Source: Escarpia spicata (taxonomy: Eukaryota > Annelida > Polychaeta > Sabellida > Siboglinidae). From it: a DNA stretch of 64,000 nucleotides. Position numbers and translations under genes: made by a program. The notes under the pieces were generated by a model. That model was not told the origin of the DNA. It worked only from the letters and a program-made list of their open reading frames with translations, and made no database searches. The stretch's first letter is position 1; each line of letters begins with the position of its first letter. Below, piece by piece: positions 49,227-62,265 of this stretch. Where the stretch lies: positions 1 to 64,000 of the forward strand of contig OZ023206.1 in NCBI GenBank assembly GCA_963995525.1. The letters are read 5' to 3'.

Positions 49227-51508
49227 AAAAAAGTGCACTACAAATACCGTTTTGCTGTGATATGCATTAATTTTTTTCGAACATGTTGACATGGGACATG
49301 TTTGTCTCGTGAGTACTGAATGTACTGCTGCTTTACACAAGATAAAACATCAAATGGGGATGAGTTTTCACACCTATAACTTACGTAATATGTTCTTGTA
49401 ACTTACGTGACGGGGATAAAACGGTAACATGCATTCCCATTTGGGGTTAATCTAGTTATGTGTGTAGCTTGATATCAATCTAGCCTTCGTGAAGATTTGT
49501 AACGTGCAAAACATATATTTGGGGTAAGACCACATTAAAGATCCTTCCGCCGAAAAAAGTGCACTACAAATACCGTTTTGCTGTGATTTGCATTAATTTT
49601 TTTCGAACATTTTTACATGGGACATGTTTGTCTCGTGAGTACTGAATGTACTGCTGCTTTAGACAAGATAAAACATCAAATGGGGATGAATTTTCACACC
49701 TATAACTTACGTAATATGTTCTTGTAACTTACGTGACGGGGATAAAACGGTAACATGCATTCCCATTTGGGGTTAATCTAGTTATGTGTGTAGCATGATA
49801 TCAATCTAGCCTTCGTGAAGATTTGTAACATGCAAAACATCTATTTGGGGTAACACCACATTAAGGATCCTTCCGCCGAAAAACGTGCACTACAAATACC
49901 GTTTTGCTGTGATATGCATTAATTTTTTTCGAATATTTTGACATGGGACATGTTTGTCTCGTGAGTACTGAATGTACTGCTGCTTTAGACAAGATAAAAC
50001 ATCAAATGGGGATGAGTTTTCACACCTATAACTTACGTAATATGTTCTTGTAACTTACGTGACGGGGATAAAACGGTAACATGCATTCCCATTTGGGGTT
50101 AATCTAGTTATGTGTGTAGCTTGATATCAATCTAGCCTTCGTGAAGATTTGTAACGTGCAAAACATATATTTGGGGTAAGACCACATTAAAGATCCTTCC
50201 GCCGAAAAAAGTGCACTACAAATACCGTTTTGCTGTGATTTGCATTAATTTTTTTCGAAAACTTTGATATGGGACATGTTTGTCTCGTGAGTACTGAAGG
50301 TACTGCTGCTTTAGACAAGAAAAAACTTCAAATGGGGATGAGTTTTCACACCTATAACTTACGTAATATGTTCTTGTAACTTACGTGACGGGGATAAAAC
50401 GGTAACATGCATTCCCATTTGGGGTTAATCTAGTTATGTGTGTAGCTTGATATCAATCTACCCTTCGTGAAGATTTGTAACATGCAAAACATATATTTGG
50501 GGTAAGACCACATTAAGGATCCTTCCGCCGAAAAAAGTGCACTACAAATACCGTTTTGTTGTGATTTGCATTAATTTTTTTCGAAAACTTTGATATGGGA
50601 CATGTTTGTCTCGTGAGTACTGAAGGTACTGCTGCTTTAGACAAGAAAAAACTTCAAATGGGGATGAGTTTTCACACCTATAACTTACGTAATATGTTCT
50701 TGTAACTTACGTGACGGGGATAAAACGGTAACATGCATTCCCATTTGGGGTTAATCTAGTTATGTGTGTAGCTTGATATCAATCTAGCCTTCGTGAAGAT
50801 TTGTAACGTGCAAAACATATATTTGGGGTAAGACCACATTAAAGATCCTTCCGCCGAAAAAAGTGCACTACAAATACCGTTTTGCTGTGATTTGCATTAA
50901 TTTTTTTCGAAAACTTTGATATGGGACATGTTTGTCTCGTGAGTACTGAAGGTACTGCTGCTTTAGACAAGAAAAAACTTCAAATGGGGATGAGTTTTCA
51001 CACCTATAACTTACGTAATATGTTCTTGTAACTTACGTGACGGGGATAAAACGGTAACATGCATTCCCATTTGGGGTTAATCTAGTTATGTGTGTAGCTT
51101 GATATCAATCTACCCTTCGTGAAGATTTGTAACATGCAAAACATCTATTTGGGGTAAGACCACATTAAGGATCCTTCCGCCGAAAAAAGTGCACTACAAA
51201 TACCTTTTTGCTGTGATTTGCATTAATTTTTTTCGAACACTTTGATATGGGACATGTTTGTCTCGTGAGTACTGAAGGTACTGCTGCTTTAGACAAGAAA
51301 AAACTTCAAATGGGGATGAGTTTTCACACCTATAACTTACGTAATATGTTCTTGTAACTTACGTGACGGGGATAAAACGGTAACATGCATTCCCATTTGG
51401 GGTTAATCTAGTTATGTGTGTAGCTTGATATCAATCTACCCTTCGTTAAGATTTGTAACATGCAAAACATCTATTTGGGGTGAGACCACATTAAGGATCC
51501 TTCCGCCG
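49227..51508. repeat. HOR block 18: 7-mer (H1 F4 Y1 K2 K1 K2 K3)
   Basis: Seven exact 326 bp copies (2282 bp). The first five repeat the start of block 16 at +7171 bp, including TTTTGTTGTG at 50531, and the series then leaves that family. The tail-3 copy at 51183 is unusual: it reads TACCTTTTTG, has an AACACTTTGAT head and GGTGAGACC. AACACTTTGAT is otherwise seen only near the window edges (1957 and 62918). Confidence 0.85.
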
Positions 51509-53790
51509 AAAAAAGTGCACTACAAATACCGTTTTGCTGTGATATGCATAAATTTTTTTCGAACATTTTGACATGGGACATGTTTGTCTCGTGAGTACTG
51601 AATGTACTGCTGCTTTACACAAGATAAAACATCAAATGGGGATGAGTTTTCACACCTATAACTTACGTAATATGTTCTTGTAACTTACGTGACGGGGATA
51701 AAACGGTAACATGCATTCCCATTTGGGGTTAATCTAGTTATGTGTGTAGCTTGATATCAATATAGCCTTCGTGAAGATTTGTAACGTGCAAAACATATAT
51801 TTGGGGTAAGACCACATTAAAGATCCTTCCGCCGAAAAAAGTGCACTACAAATACCGTTTTGCTGTGATTTGCATTAATTTTTTTCGAACATTTTTACAT
51901 GGGACATGTTTGTCTCGTGAGTACTGAATGTACTGCTGCTTTAGACAAGATAAAACATCAAATGGGGATGAATTTTCACACCTATAACTTACGTAATATG
52001 TTCTTGTAACTTACGTGACGGGGATAAAACGGTAACATGCATTCCCATTTGGGGTTAATCTAGTTATGTGTGTAGCATGATATCAATCTAGCCTTCGTGA
52101 AGATTTGTAACATGCAAAACATCTATTTGGGGTAAGACCACATTAAGGATCCTTCCGCCGAAAAAAGTGCACTACAAATACCGTTTTGCTGTGATATGCA
52201 TTAATTTTTTTCGAACATGTTGACATGGGACATGTTTGTCTCGTGAGTACTGAATGTACTGCTGCTTTACACAAGATAAAACATCAAATGGGGATGAGTT
52301 TTCACACCTATAACTTACGTAATATGTTCTTGTAACTTACTTGACGGGGATAAAACGGTAACATGCATTCCCATTTGGGGTTAATCTAGTTATGTGTGTA
52401 GCTTGATATCAATCTAGCCTTCGTGAAGATTTGTAACGTGCAAAACATATATTTGGGGTAAGACCACATTAAAGATCCTTCCGCCGAAAAAAGTGCACTA
52501 CAAATACCGTTTTGCTGTGATTTGCATTAATTTTTTTCGAACATTTTTACATGGGACATGTTTGTCTCGTGAGTACTGAATGTACTGCTGCTTTAGACAA
52601 GATAAAACATCAAATGGGGATGAGTTTTCACACCTATAACTTACGTAATATGTTCTTGTAACTTACGTGACGGGGATAAAACGGTAACATGCATTCCCAT
52701 TTGGGGTTAATCTAGTTATGTGTGTAGCTTGATATCAATCTACCCTTCGTGAAGATTTGTAACATGCAAAACATCTATTTGGGGTAAGACCACATTAAGG
52801 ATCCTTCCGCCGAAAAAAGTGCACTACAAATACCGTTTTGCTGTGATTTGCATTAATTTTTTTCGAAAACTTTGATATGGGACATGTTTGTCTCGTGAGT
52901 ACTGAAGGTACTGCTGCTTTAGACAAGAAAAAACTTCAAATGGGGATGAGTTTTCACACCTATAACTTACGTAATATGTTCTTGTAACTTACGTGACGGG
53001 GATAAAACGGTAACATGCATTCCCATTTGGGGTTAATCTAGTTATGTGTGTAGCTTGATATCAATCTAGCCTTCGTGAAGATTTGTAACGTGCAAAACAT
53101 ATATTTGGGGTAAGACCACATTAAAGATCCTTCCGCCGAAAAAAGTGCACTACAAATACCGTTTTGCTGTGATTTGCATTAATTTTTTTCGAAAACTTTG
53201 ATATGGGACATGTTTGTCTCGTGAGTACTGAAGGTACTGCTGCTTTAGACAAGAAAAAACTTCAAATGGGGATGAGTTTTCACACCTATAACTTACGTAA
53301 TATGTTCTTGTAACTTACGTGACGGGGATAAAACGGTAACATGCATTCCCATTTGGGGTTAATCTAGTTATGTGTGTAGCTTGATATCAATCTACCCTTC
53401 GTGAAGATTTGTAACATGCAAAACATCTATTTGGGGTAAGACCACATTAAGGATCCTTCCGCCGAAAAAAGTGCACTACAAATACCGTTTTGCTGTGATT
53501 TGCATTAATTTTTTTCGAAAACTTTGATATGGGACATGTTTGTCTCGTGAGTACTGAAGGTACTGCTGCTTTAGACAAGAAAAAACTTCAAATGGGGATG
53601 AGTTTTCACACCTATAACTTACGTAATATGTTCTTGTAACTTACGTGACGGGGATAAAACGGTAACATGCATTCCCATTTGGGGTTAATCTAGTTATGTG
53701 TGTAGCTTGATATCAATCTACCCTTCGTTAAGATTTGTAACATGCAAAACATCTATTTGGGGTAAGACCACATTAAGGATCCTTCCGCCG
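51509..53790. repeat. HOR block 19: 7-mer with edge-type variants
   Basis: Seven exact 326 bp copies. The first (51509) has AACATTTTGAC with ACAC, CAATATAGCC and GCATAAATT. The second is F4 (51835). The third (52161) is an H copy with ACTTACTTGAC that is not preceded by tail 3, so the true unit may split here. It is followed by F2, K1, K2 and K3. CAATATAGCC links this block to copies 1 and 4892. Confidence 0.75.
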
Positions 53791-55420
53791 AAAAAAGTGC
53801 ACTACAAATACCGTTTTGCTGTGATATGCATTAATTTTTTTCGAACATGTTGACATGGGACATGTTTGTCTCGTGAGTACTGAATGTACTGCTGCTTTAC
53901 ACAAGATAAAACATCAAATGGGGATGAGTTTTCACACCTATAACTTACGTAATATGTTCTTGTAACTTACGTGACGGGGATAAAACGGTAACATGCATTC
54001 CCATTTGGGGTTAATATAGTTATGTGTGTAGCTTGATATCAATCTAGCCTTCGTGAAGATTTGTAACGTGCAAAACATATATTTGGGGTAAGACCATATT
54101 AAAGATCCTTCCGCCGAAAAAAGTGCACTACAAATACCGTTTTGCTGTGATTTGCATTAATTTTTTTCGAAAACTTTGATATGGGACATGTTTGTTTCGT
54201 GAGTACTGAAGGTACTGCTGCTTTAGACAAGAAAAAACTTGAAATGGGGATGAGTTTTCACACCTATAACTTACGTAATATGTTCTTGTAACTTACGTGA
54301 CGGGGATAAAACGGTAACATGCATTCCCATTTGGGGTTAATCTAGTTATGTGTGTAGCTTGATATCAATCTACCCTTCGTGAAGATTTGTAACATGCAAA
54401 ACATCTATTTGGGGTAAGACCACATTAAGGATCCTTCCGCCGAAAAAAGTGCACTACAAATACCGTTTTGCTGTGATTTGCATTAATTTTTTTCGAAAAC
54501 TTTGATATGGGACATGTTTGTCTCGTGAGTACTGAAGGTACTGCTGCTTTAGACAAGAAAAAACTTCAAATGGGGATGAGTTTTCACACCTATAACTTAC
54601 GTAATATGTTCTTGTAACTTACGTGACGGGGATAAAACGGTAACATGCATTCCCATTTGGGGTTAATCTAGTTATGTGTGTAGCTTGATATCAATCTAGC
54701 CTTCGTGAAGATTTGTAACGTGCAAAACATATATTTGGGGTAAGACCACATTAAAGATCCTTCCGCCGAAAAAAGTGCACTACAAATACCGTTTTGCTGT
54801 GATTTGCATTAATTTTTTTCGAAAACTTTGATATGGGACATGTTTGTCTCGTGAGTACTGAAGGTACTGCTGCTTTAGACAAGAAAAAACTTCAAATGGG
54901 GATGAGTTTTCACACCTATAACTTACGTAATATGTTCTTGTAACTTACGTGACGGGGATAAAACGGTAACATGCATTCCCATTTGGGGTTAATCTAGTTA
55001 TGTGTGTAGCTTGATATCAATCTACCCTTCGTGAAGATTTGTAACATGCAAAACATCTATTTGGGGTAAGACCACATTAAGGATCCTTCCGCCGAAAAAA
55101 GTGCACTACAAATACCGTTTTGCTGTGATTTGCATTAATTTTTTTCGAAAACTTTGATATGGGACATGTTTGTCTCGTGAGTACTGAAGGTACTGCTGCT
55201 TTAGACAAGAAAAAACTTCAAATGGGGATGAGTTTTCACACCTATAACTTACGTAATATGTTCTTGTAACTTACGTGACGGGGATAAAACGGTAACATGC
55301 ATTCCCATTTGGGGTTAATCTAGTTATGTGTGTAGCTTGATATCAATCTACCCTTCGTTAAGATTTGTAACATGCAAAACATCTATTTGGGGTAAGACCA
55401 CATTAAGGATCCTTCCGCCG
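53791..55420. repeat. HOR block 20: 5-mer (H1 K2 K1 K2 K3)
   Basis: Five exact 326 bp copies. H (53791) has GGTTAATATAG and GACCATATT. The K2 copy at 54117 has TTTGTTTCGTGAG and ACTTGAAATGG. The same two markers recur at 55747, so the H-K2 pair is duplicated at +1630 bp. The K1, K2, K3 run (54443-55420) repeats 52813-53790 at the same 1630 bp offset. Confidence 0.85.
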
Positions 55421-57376
55421 AAAAAAGTGCACTACAAATACCGTTTTGCTGTGATATGCATTAATTTTTTTCGAACATGTTGACATGGGACATGTTTGTC
55501 TCGTGAGTACTGAATGTACTGCTGCTTTACACAAGATAAAACATCAAATGGGGATGAGTTTTCACACCTATAACTTACGTAATATGTTCTTGTAACTTAC
55601 GTGACGGGGATAAAACGGTAACATGCATTCCCATTTGGGGTTAATCTAGTTATGTGTGTAGCTTGATATCAATCTAGCCTTCGTGAAGATTTGTAACGTG
55701 CAAAACATATATTTGGGGTAAGACCACATTAAAGATCCTTCCGCCGAAAAAAGTGCACTACAAATACCGTTTTGCTGTGATTTGCATTAATTTTTTTCGA
55801 AAACTTTGATATGGGACATGTTTGTTTCGTGAGTACTGAAGGTACTGCTGCTTTAGACAAGAAAAAACTTGAAATGGGGATGAGTTTTCACACCTATAAC
55901 TTACGTAATATGTTCTTGTAACTTACGTGACGGGGATAAAACGGTAACATGCATTCCCATTTGGGGTTAATCTAGTTATGTGTGTAGCTTGATATCAATC
56001 TACCCTTCGTGAAGATTTGTAACATGCAAAACATCTATTTGGGGTAAGACCACATTAAGGATCCTTCCGCCGAAAAAAGTGCACTACAAATACCGTTTTG
56101 CTGTGATTTGCATTAATTTTTTTCGAAAACTTTGATATGGGACATGTTTGTCTCGTGAGTACTGAAGGTACTGCTGCTTTAGACAAGAAAAAACTTCAAA
56201 TGGGGATGAGTTTTCACACCTATAACTTACGTAATATGTTCTTGTAACTTACGTGACGGGGATAAAACGGTAACATGCATTCCCATTTGGGGTTAATCTA
56301 GTTATGTGTGTAGCTTGATATCAATCTAGCCTTCGTGAAGATTTGTAACATGCAAAACATCTATTTGGGGTAAGACCACATTAAGGATCCTTCCGCCGAA
56401 AAAAGTGCACTACAAATACCGTTTTGCTGTGATATGCATTAATTTTTTTCGAACATGTTGACATGGGACATGTTTGTCTCGTGAGTACTGAAGGTACTGC
56501 TGCTTTAGACAAGAAAAAACTTCAAATGGGGATGAGTTTTCACACCTATAACTTACGTAATATGTTCTTGTAACTTACGTGACGGGGATAAAACGGTAAC
56601 ATGCATTCCCATTTGGGGTTAATCTAGTTATGTGTGTAGCTTGATATCAATCTACCCTTCGTGAAGATTTGTAACATGCAAAACATCTATTTGGGGTAAG
56701 ACCACATTAAGGATCCTTCCGCCGAAATAAGTGCACTACAAATACCGTTTTGCTGTGATTTGCATTAATTTTTTTCGAAAACTTTGATATGGGACATGTT
56801 TGTCTCGTGAGTACTGAAGGTACTGCTGCTTTAGACAAGAAAAAACTTCAAATGGGGATGAGTTTTCACACCTATAACTTACGTAATATGTTCTTGTAAC
56901 TTACGTGACGGGGATAAAACGGTAACATGCATTCCCATTTGGGGTTAATCTAGTTATGTGTGTAGCTTGATATCAATCTAGCCTTCGTGAAGATTTGTAA
57001 CGTGCAAAACATATAGTTGGGGTAAGACCACATTAAAGATCCTTCCGCCGAAAAAAGTGCACTACAAATACCGTTTTGCTGTGATTTGCATTAATTTTTT
57101 TCGAAAACTTTGATATGGGACATGTTTGTCTCGTGAGTACTGAAGGTACTGCTGCTTTAGACAAGAAAAAACTTCAAATGGGAATGAGTTTTCACACCTA
57201 TAACTTACGTAATATGTTCTTGTAACTTACGTGACGGGGATAAAACGGTAACATGCATTCCCATTTGGGGTTAATCTAGTTATGTGTGTAGCTTGATATC
57301 AATCTACCCTTCGTTAAGATTTGTAACATGCAAAACATCTATTTGGGGTAAGACCACATTAAGGATCCTTCCGCCG
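55421..57376. repeat. HOR block 21: 6-mer with an H/K chimera
   Basis: Six exact 326 bp copies: H1, K2 (TTTGTTTCG), K with a CTAGCC-AACATGC mixed tail, an H-to-K chimera (56399), K1 with CATATAGTT starting AAATAAGTGC (56725), and K3 with GGGAATGAG (57051). The last two, plus the CCGAAATAAG junction, are the founders or relatives of the 5-mer that follows. Confidence 0.8.
56399..56724. repeat. Chimeric monomer: H head switching to K
   Basis: The copy starts as H (GATATGC, AACATGTTGAC) but continues GAAGGTAC and AGACAAGAAAAAAC and ends with tail 2. It is the only copy with the AACATGTTGAC head that lacks the ACAC marker. The switch lies between about offsets 65 and 92, the same interval as in the copy at 11739. 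Confidence 0.75.
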
Positions 57377-59005
57377 AAAAAAGTGCACTACAAATACCGT
57401 TTTGCTGTGATATGCATTAATTTTTTTCGAACATGTTGACATGGGACATGTTTGTCTCGTGAGTACTGAATGTACTGCTGCTTTACACAAGATAAAACAT
57501 CAAATGGGGATGAGTTTTCACACCTATAACTTACGTAATATGTTCTTGTAACTTACGTGACGGGGATAAAACGGTAACATGCATTCCCATTTGGGGTTAA
57601 TCTAGTTATGTGTGTAGCTTGATATCAATCTAGCCTTCGTGAAGATTTGTAACGTGCAAAACATATATTTGGGGTAAGACCACATTAAAATCCTTCCGCC
57701 GAAAAAAGTGCACTACAAATACCGTTTTGCTGTGATTTGCATTAATTTTTTTCGAAAACTTTGATATGGGACATGTTTGTCTCGTGAGTACTGAATGTAC
57801 TGCTGCTTTAGACAAAATAAAACATCAAATGGGGATGAGTTTTCACACCTATAACTTACGTAATATGTTCTTGTAACTTACGTGACGGGGATAAAACGGT
57901 AACATGCATTCCCATTTGGGGTTAATCTAGTTATGTGTGTAGCATGATATCAATCTAGCCTTCGTGAAGATTTGTAACATGCAAAACATCTATTTGGGGT
58001 AAGACCACATTAAGGATCCTTCCGCCGAAAAAAGTGCACTACAAATACCGTTTTGCTGTGATTTGCATTAATTTTTTTCGAAAACTTTGATATGGGACAT
58101 GTTTGTCTCGTGAGTACTGAAGGTACTGCTGCTTTAGACAAGAAAAAACTTCAAATGGGGATGAGTTTTCACACCTATAACTTACGTAATATGTTCTTGT
58201 AACTTACGTGACGGGGATAAAACGGTAACATGCATTCCCATTTGGGGTTAATCTAGTTATGTGTGTAGCTTGATATCAATCTACCCTTCGTGAAGATTTG
58301 TAACATGCAAAACATCTATTTGGGGTAAGACCACATTAAGGATCCTTCCGCCGAAATAAGTGCACTACAAATACCGTTTTGCTGTGATTTGCATTAATTT
58401 TTTTCGAAAACTTTGATATGGGACATGTTTGTCTCGTGAGTACTGAAGGTACTGCTGCTTTAGACAAGAAAAAACTTCAAATGGGGATGAGTTTTCACAC
58501 CTATAACTTACGTAATATGTTCTTGTAACTTACGTGACGGGGATAAAACGGTAACATGCATTCCCATTTGGGGGTAATCTAGTTATGTGTGTAGCTTGAT
58601 ATCAATCTAGCCTTCGTGAAGATTTGTAACGTGCAAAACATATAGTTGGGGTAAGACCACATTAAAGATCCTTCCGCCGAAAAAAGTGCACTACAAATAC
58701 CGTTTTGCTGTGATTTGCATTAATTTTTTTCGAAAACTTTGATATGGGACATGTTTGTCTCGTGAGTACTGAAGGTACTGCTGCTTTAGACAAGAAAAAA
58801 CTTCAAATGGGAATGAGTTTTCACACCTATAACTTACGTAATATGTTCTTGTAACTTACGTGACGGGGATAAAACGGTAACATGCATTCCCATTTGGGGT
58901 TAATCTAGTTATGTGTGTAGCTTGATATCAATCTACCCTTCGTTAAGATTTGTAACATGCAAAACATCTATTTGGGGTAAGACCACATTAAGGATCCTTC
59001 CGCCG
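57377..59005. repeat. HOR block 22: 5-mer, first unit of the 1630 bp HOR (H1 K/Q-chimera K2 K1 K3)
   Basis: Five copies, 1629 bp. The H copy (57377) lacks one base in AAAATCC. The second copy (57702) has a K head up to AAAACTTTGAT and then GAATGTAC with AGACAAAAT and tail 4, so it is a mosaic. The last three carry the unit markers AAATAAG (58354), TTTGGGGGTAATC, CATATAGTT and GGGAATGAG (58680), exactly as in the next two blocks. Confidence 0.9.
57702..58027. repeat. Chimeric monomer: K head switching to an AGACAAAAT body
   Basis: It starts GATTTGC and AAAACTTTGAT (K), then reads GAATGTAC, AGACAAAAT and tail 4. The equivalent copies in the next two HOR units (59332, 60962) have the AACATTTTTAC head with the same body. 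The switch again lies between about offsets 65 and 92. Confidence 0.75.
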
Positions 59006-60635
59006 AAAAAAGTGCACTACAAATACCGTTTTGCTGTGATATGCATTAATTTTTTTCGAACATGTTGACATGGGACATGTTTGTCTCGTGAGTACTGAAT
59101 GTACTGCTGCTTTACACAAGATAAAACATCAAATGGGGATGAGTTTTCACACCTATAACTTACGTAATATGTTCTTGTAACTTACGTGACGGGGATAAAA
59201 CGGTAACATGCATTCCCATTTGGGGTTAATCTAGTTATGTGTGTAGCTTGATATCAATCTAGCCTTCGTGAAGATTTGTAACGTGCAAAACATATATTTG
59301 GGGTAAGACCACATTAAAGATCCTTCCGCCGAAAAAAGTGCACTACAAATACCGTTTTGCTGTGATTTGCATTAATTTTTTTCGAACATTTTTACATGGG
59401 ACATGTTTGTCTCGTGAGTACTGAATGTACTGCTGCTTTAGACAAAATAAAACATCAAATGGGGATGAGTTTTCACACCTATAACTTACGTAATATGTTC
59501 TTGTAACTTACGTGACGGGGATAAAACGGTAACATGCATTCCCATTTGGGGTTAATCTAGTTATGTGTGTAGCATGATATCAATCTAGCCTTCGTGAAGA
59601 TTTGTAACATGCAAAACATCTATTTGGGGTAAGACCACATTAAGGATCCTTCCGCCGAAAAAAGTGCACTACAAATACCGTTTTGCTGTGATTTGCATTA
59701 ATTTTTTTCGAAAACTTTGATATGGGACATGTTTGTCTCGTGAGTACTGAAGGTACTGCTGCTTTAGACAAGAAAAAACTTCAAATGGGGATGAGTTTTC
59801 ACACCTATAACTTACGTAATATGTTCTTGTAACTTACGTGACGGGGATAAAACGGTAACATGCATTCCCATTTGGGGTTAATCTAGTTATGTGTGTAGCT
59901 TGATATCAATCTACCCTTCGTGAAGATTTGTAACATGCAAAACATCTATTTGGGGTAAGACCACATTAAGGATCCTTCCGCCGAAATAAGTGCACTACAA
60001 ATACCGTTTTGCTGTGATTTGCATTAATTTTTTTCGAAAACTTTGATATGGGACATGTTTGTCTCGTGAGTACTGAAGGTACTGCTGCTTTAGACAAGAA
60101 AAAACTTCAAATGGGGATGAGTTTTCACACCTATAACTTACGTAATATGTTCTTGTAACTTACGTGACGGGGATAAAACGGTAACATGCATTCCCATTTG
60201 GGGGTAATCTAGTTATGTGTGTAGCTTGATATCAATCTAGCCTTCGTGAAGATTTGTAACGTGCAAAACATATAGTTGGGGTAAGACCACATTAAAGATC
60301 CTTCCGCCGAAAAAAGTGCACTACAAATACCGTTTTGCTGTGATTTGCATTAATTTTTTTCGAAAACTTTGATATGGGACATGTTTGTCTCGTGAGTACT
60401 GAAGGTACTGCTGCTTTAGACAAGAAAAAACTTCAAATGGGAATGAGTTTTCACACCTATAACTTACGTAATATGTTCTTGTAACTTACGTGACGGGGAT
60501 AAAACGGTAACATGCATTCCCATTTGGGGTTAATCTAGTTATGTGTGTAGCTTGATATCAATCTACCCTTCGTTAAGATTTGTAACATGCAAAACATCTA
60601 TTTGGGGTAAGACCACATTAAGGATCCTTCCGCCG
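59006..60635. repeat. HOR block 23: 5-mer, second unit of the 1630 bp HOR (H1 F4 K2 K1 K3)
   Basis: Five exact 326 bp copies. The F4 copy (59332) has AGACAAAAT and GATGAGTTT instead of the usual AGACAAGAT and GATGAATTT. The unit markers are AAATAAGTGC (59984), TTTGGGGGTAATC, CATATAGTT and GGGAATGAG (60310). It is nearly identical to block 24. Confidence 0.93.
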
Positions 60636-62265
60636 AAAAAAGTGCACTACAAATACCGTTTTGCTGTGATATGCATTAATTTTTTTCGAACATGTTGACA
60701 TGGGACATGTTTGTCTCGTGAGTACTGAATGTACTGCTGCTTTACACAAGATAAAACATCAAATGGGGATGAGTTTTCACACCTATAACTTACGTAATAT
60801 GTTCTTGTAACTTACGTGACGGGGATAAAACGGTAACATGCATTCCCATTTGGGGTTAATCTAGTTATGTGTGTAGCTTGATATCAATCTAGCCTTCGTG
60901 AAGATTTGTAACGTGCAAAACATATATTTGGGGTAAGACCACATTAAAGATCCTTCCGCCGAAAAAAGTGCACTACAAATACCGTTTTGCTGTGATTTGC
61001 ATTAATTTTTTTCGAACATTTTTACATGGGACATGTTTGTCTCGTGAGTACTGAATGTACTGCTGCTTTAGACAAAATAAAACATCAAATGGGGATGAGT
61101 TTTCACACCTATAACTTACGTAATATGTTCTTGTAACTTACGTGACGGGGATAAAACGGTAACATGCATTCCCATTTGGGGTTAATCTAGTTATGTGTGT
61201 AGCATGATATCAATCTAGCCTTCGTGAAGATTTGTAACATGCAAAACATCTATTTGGGGTAAGACCACATTAAGGATCCTTCCGCCGAAAAAAGTGCACT
61301 ACAAATACCGTTTTGCTGTGATTTGCATTAATTTTTTTCGAAAACTTTGATATGGGACATGTTTGTCTCGTGAGTACTGAAGGTACTGCTGCTTTAGACA
61401 AGAAAAAACTTCAAATGGGGATGAGTTTTCACACCTATAACTTACGTAATATGTTCTTGTAACTTACGTGACGGGGATAAAACGGTAACATGCATTCCCA
61501 TTTGGGGTTAATCTAGTTATGTGTGTAGCTTGATATCAATCTACCCTTCGTGAAGATTTGTAACATGCAAAACATCTATTTGGGGTAAGACCACATTAAG
61601 GATCCTTCCGCCGAAATAAGTGCACTACAAATACCGTTTTGCTGTGATTTGCATTAATTTTTTTCGAAAACTTTGATATGGGACATGTTTGTCTCGTGAG
61701 TACTGAAGGTACTGCTGCTTTAGTCAAGAAAAAACTTCAAATGGGGATGAGTTTTCACACCTATAACTTACGTAATATGTTCTTGTAACTTACGTGACGG
61801 GGATAAAACGGTAACATGCATTCCCATTTGGGGGTAATCTAGTTATGTGTGTAGCTTGATATCAATCTAGCCTTCGTGAAGATTTGTAACGTGCAAAACA
61901 TATAGTTGGGGTAAGACCACATTAAAGATCCTTCCGCCGAAAAAAGTGCACTACAAATACCGTTTTGCTGTGATTTGCATTAATTTTTTTCGAAAACTTT
62001 GATATGGGACATGTTTGTCTCGTGAGTACTGAAGGTACTGCTGCTTTAGACAAGAAAAAACTTCAAATGGGAATGAGTTTTCACACCTATAACTTACGTA
62101 ATATGTTCTTGTAACTTACGTGACGGGGATAAAACGGTAACATGCATTCCCATTTGGGGTTAATCTAGTTATGTGTGTAGCTTGATATCAATCTACCCTT
62201 CGTTAAGATTTGTAACATGCAAAACATCTATTTGGGGTAAGACCACATTAAGGATCCTTCCGCCG
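60636..62265. repeat. HOR block 24: 5-mer, third unit of the 1630 bp HOR (H1 F4 K2 K1 K3)
   Basis: Five exact 326 bp copies in the same order as block 23. The one difference I noticed between the two 1630 bp units is TTTAGTCAAG at 61724 where block 23 has TTTAGACAAG. This is the most homogeneous HOR tract in the window. Confidence 0.93.

Noticed and set aside
57630..57815. Third copy of the 61-codon frame
   Set aside because: Same deletion-dependent frame with TTG start inside the satellite; three residue changes simply mirror monomer class differences.
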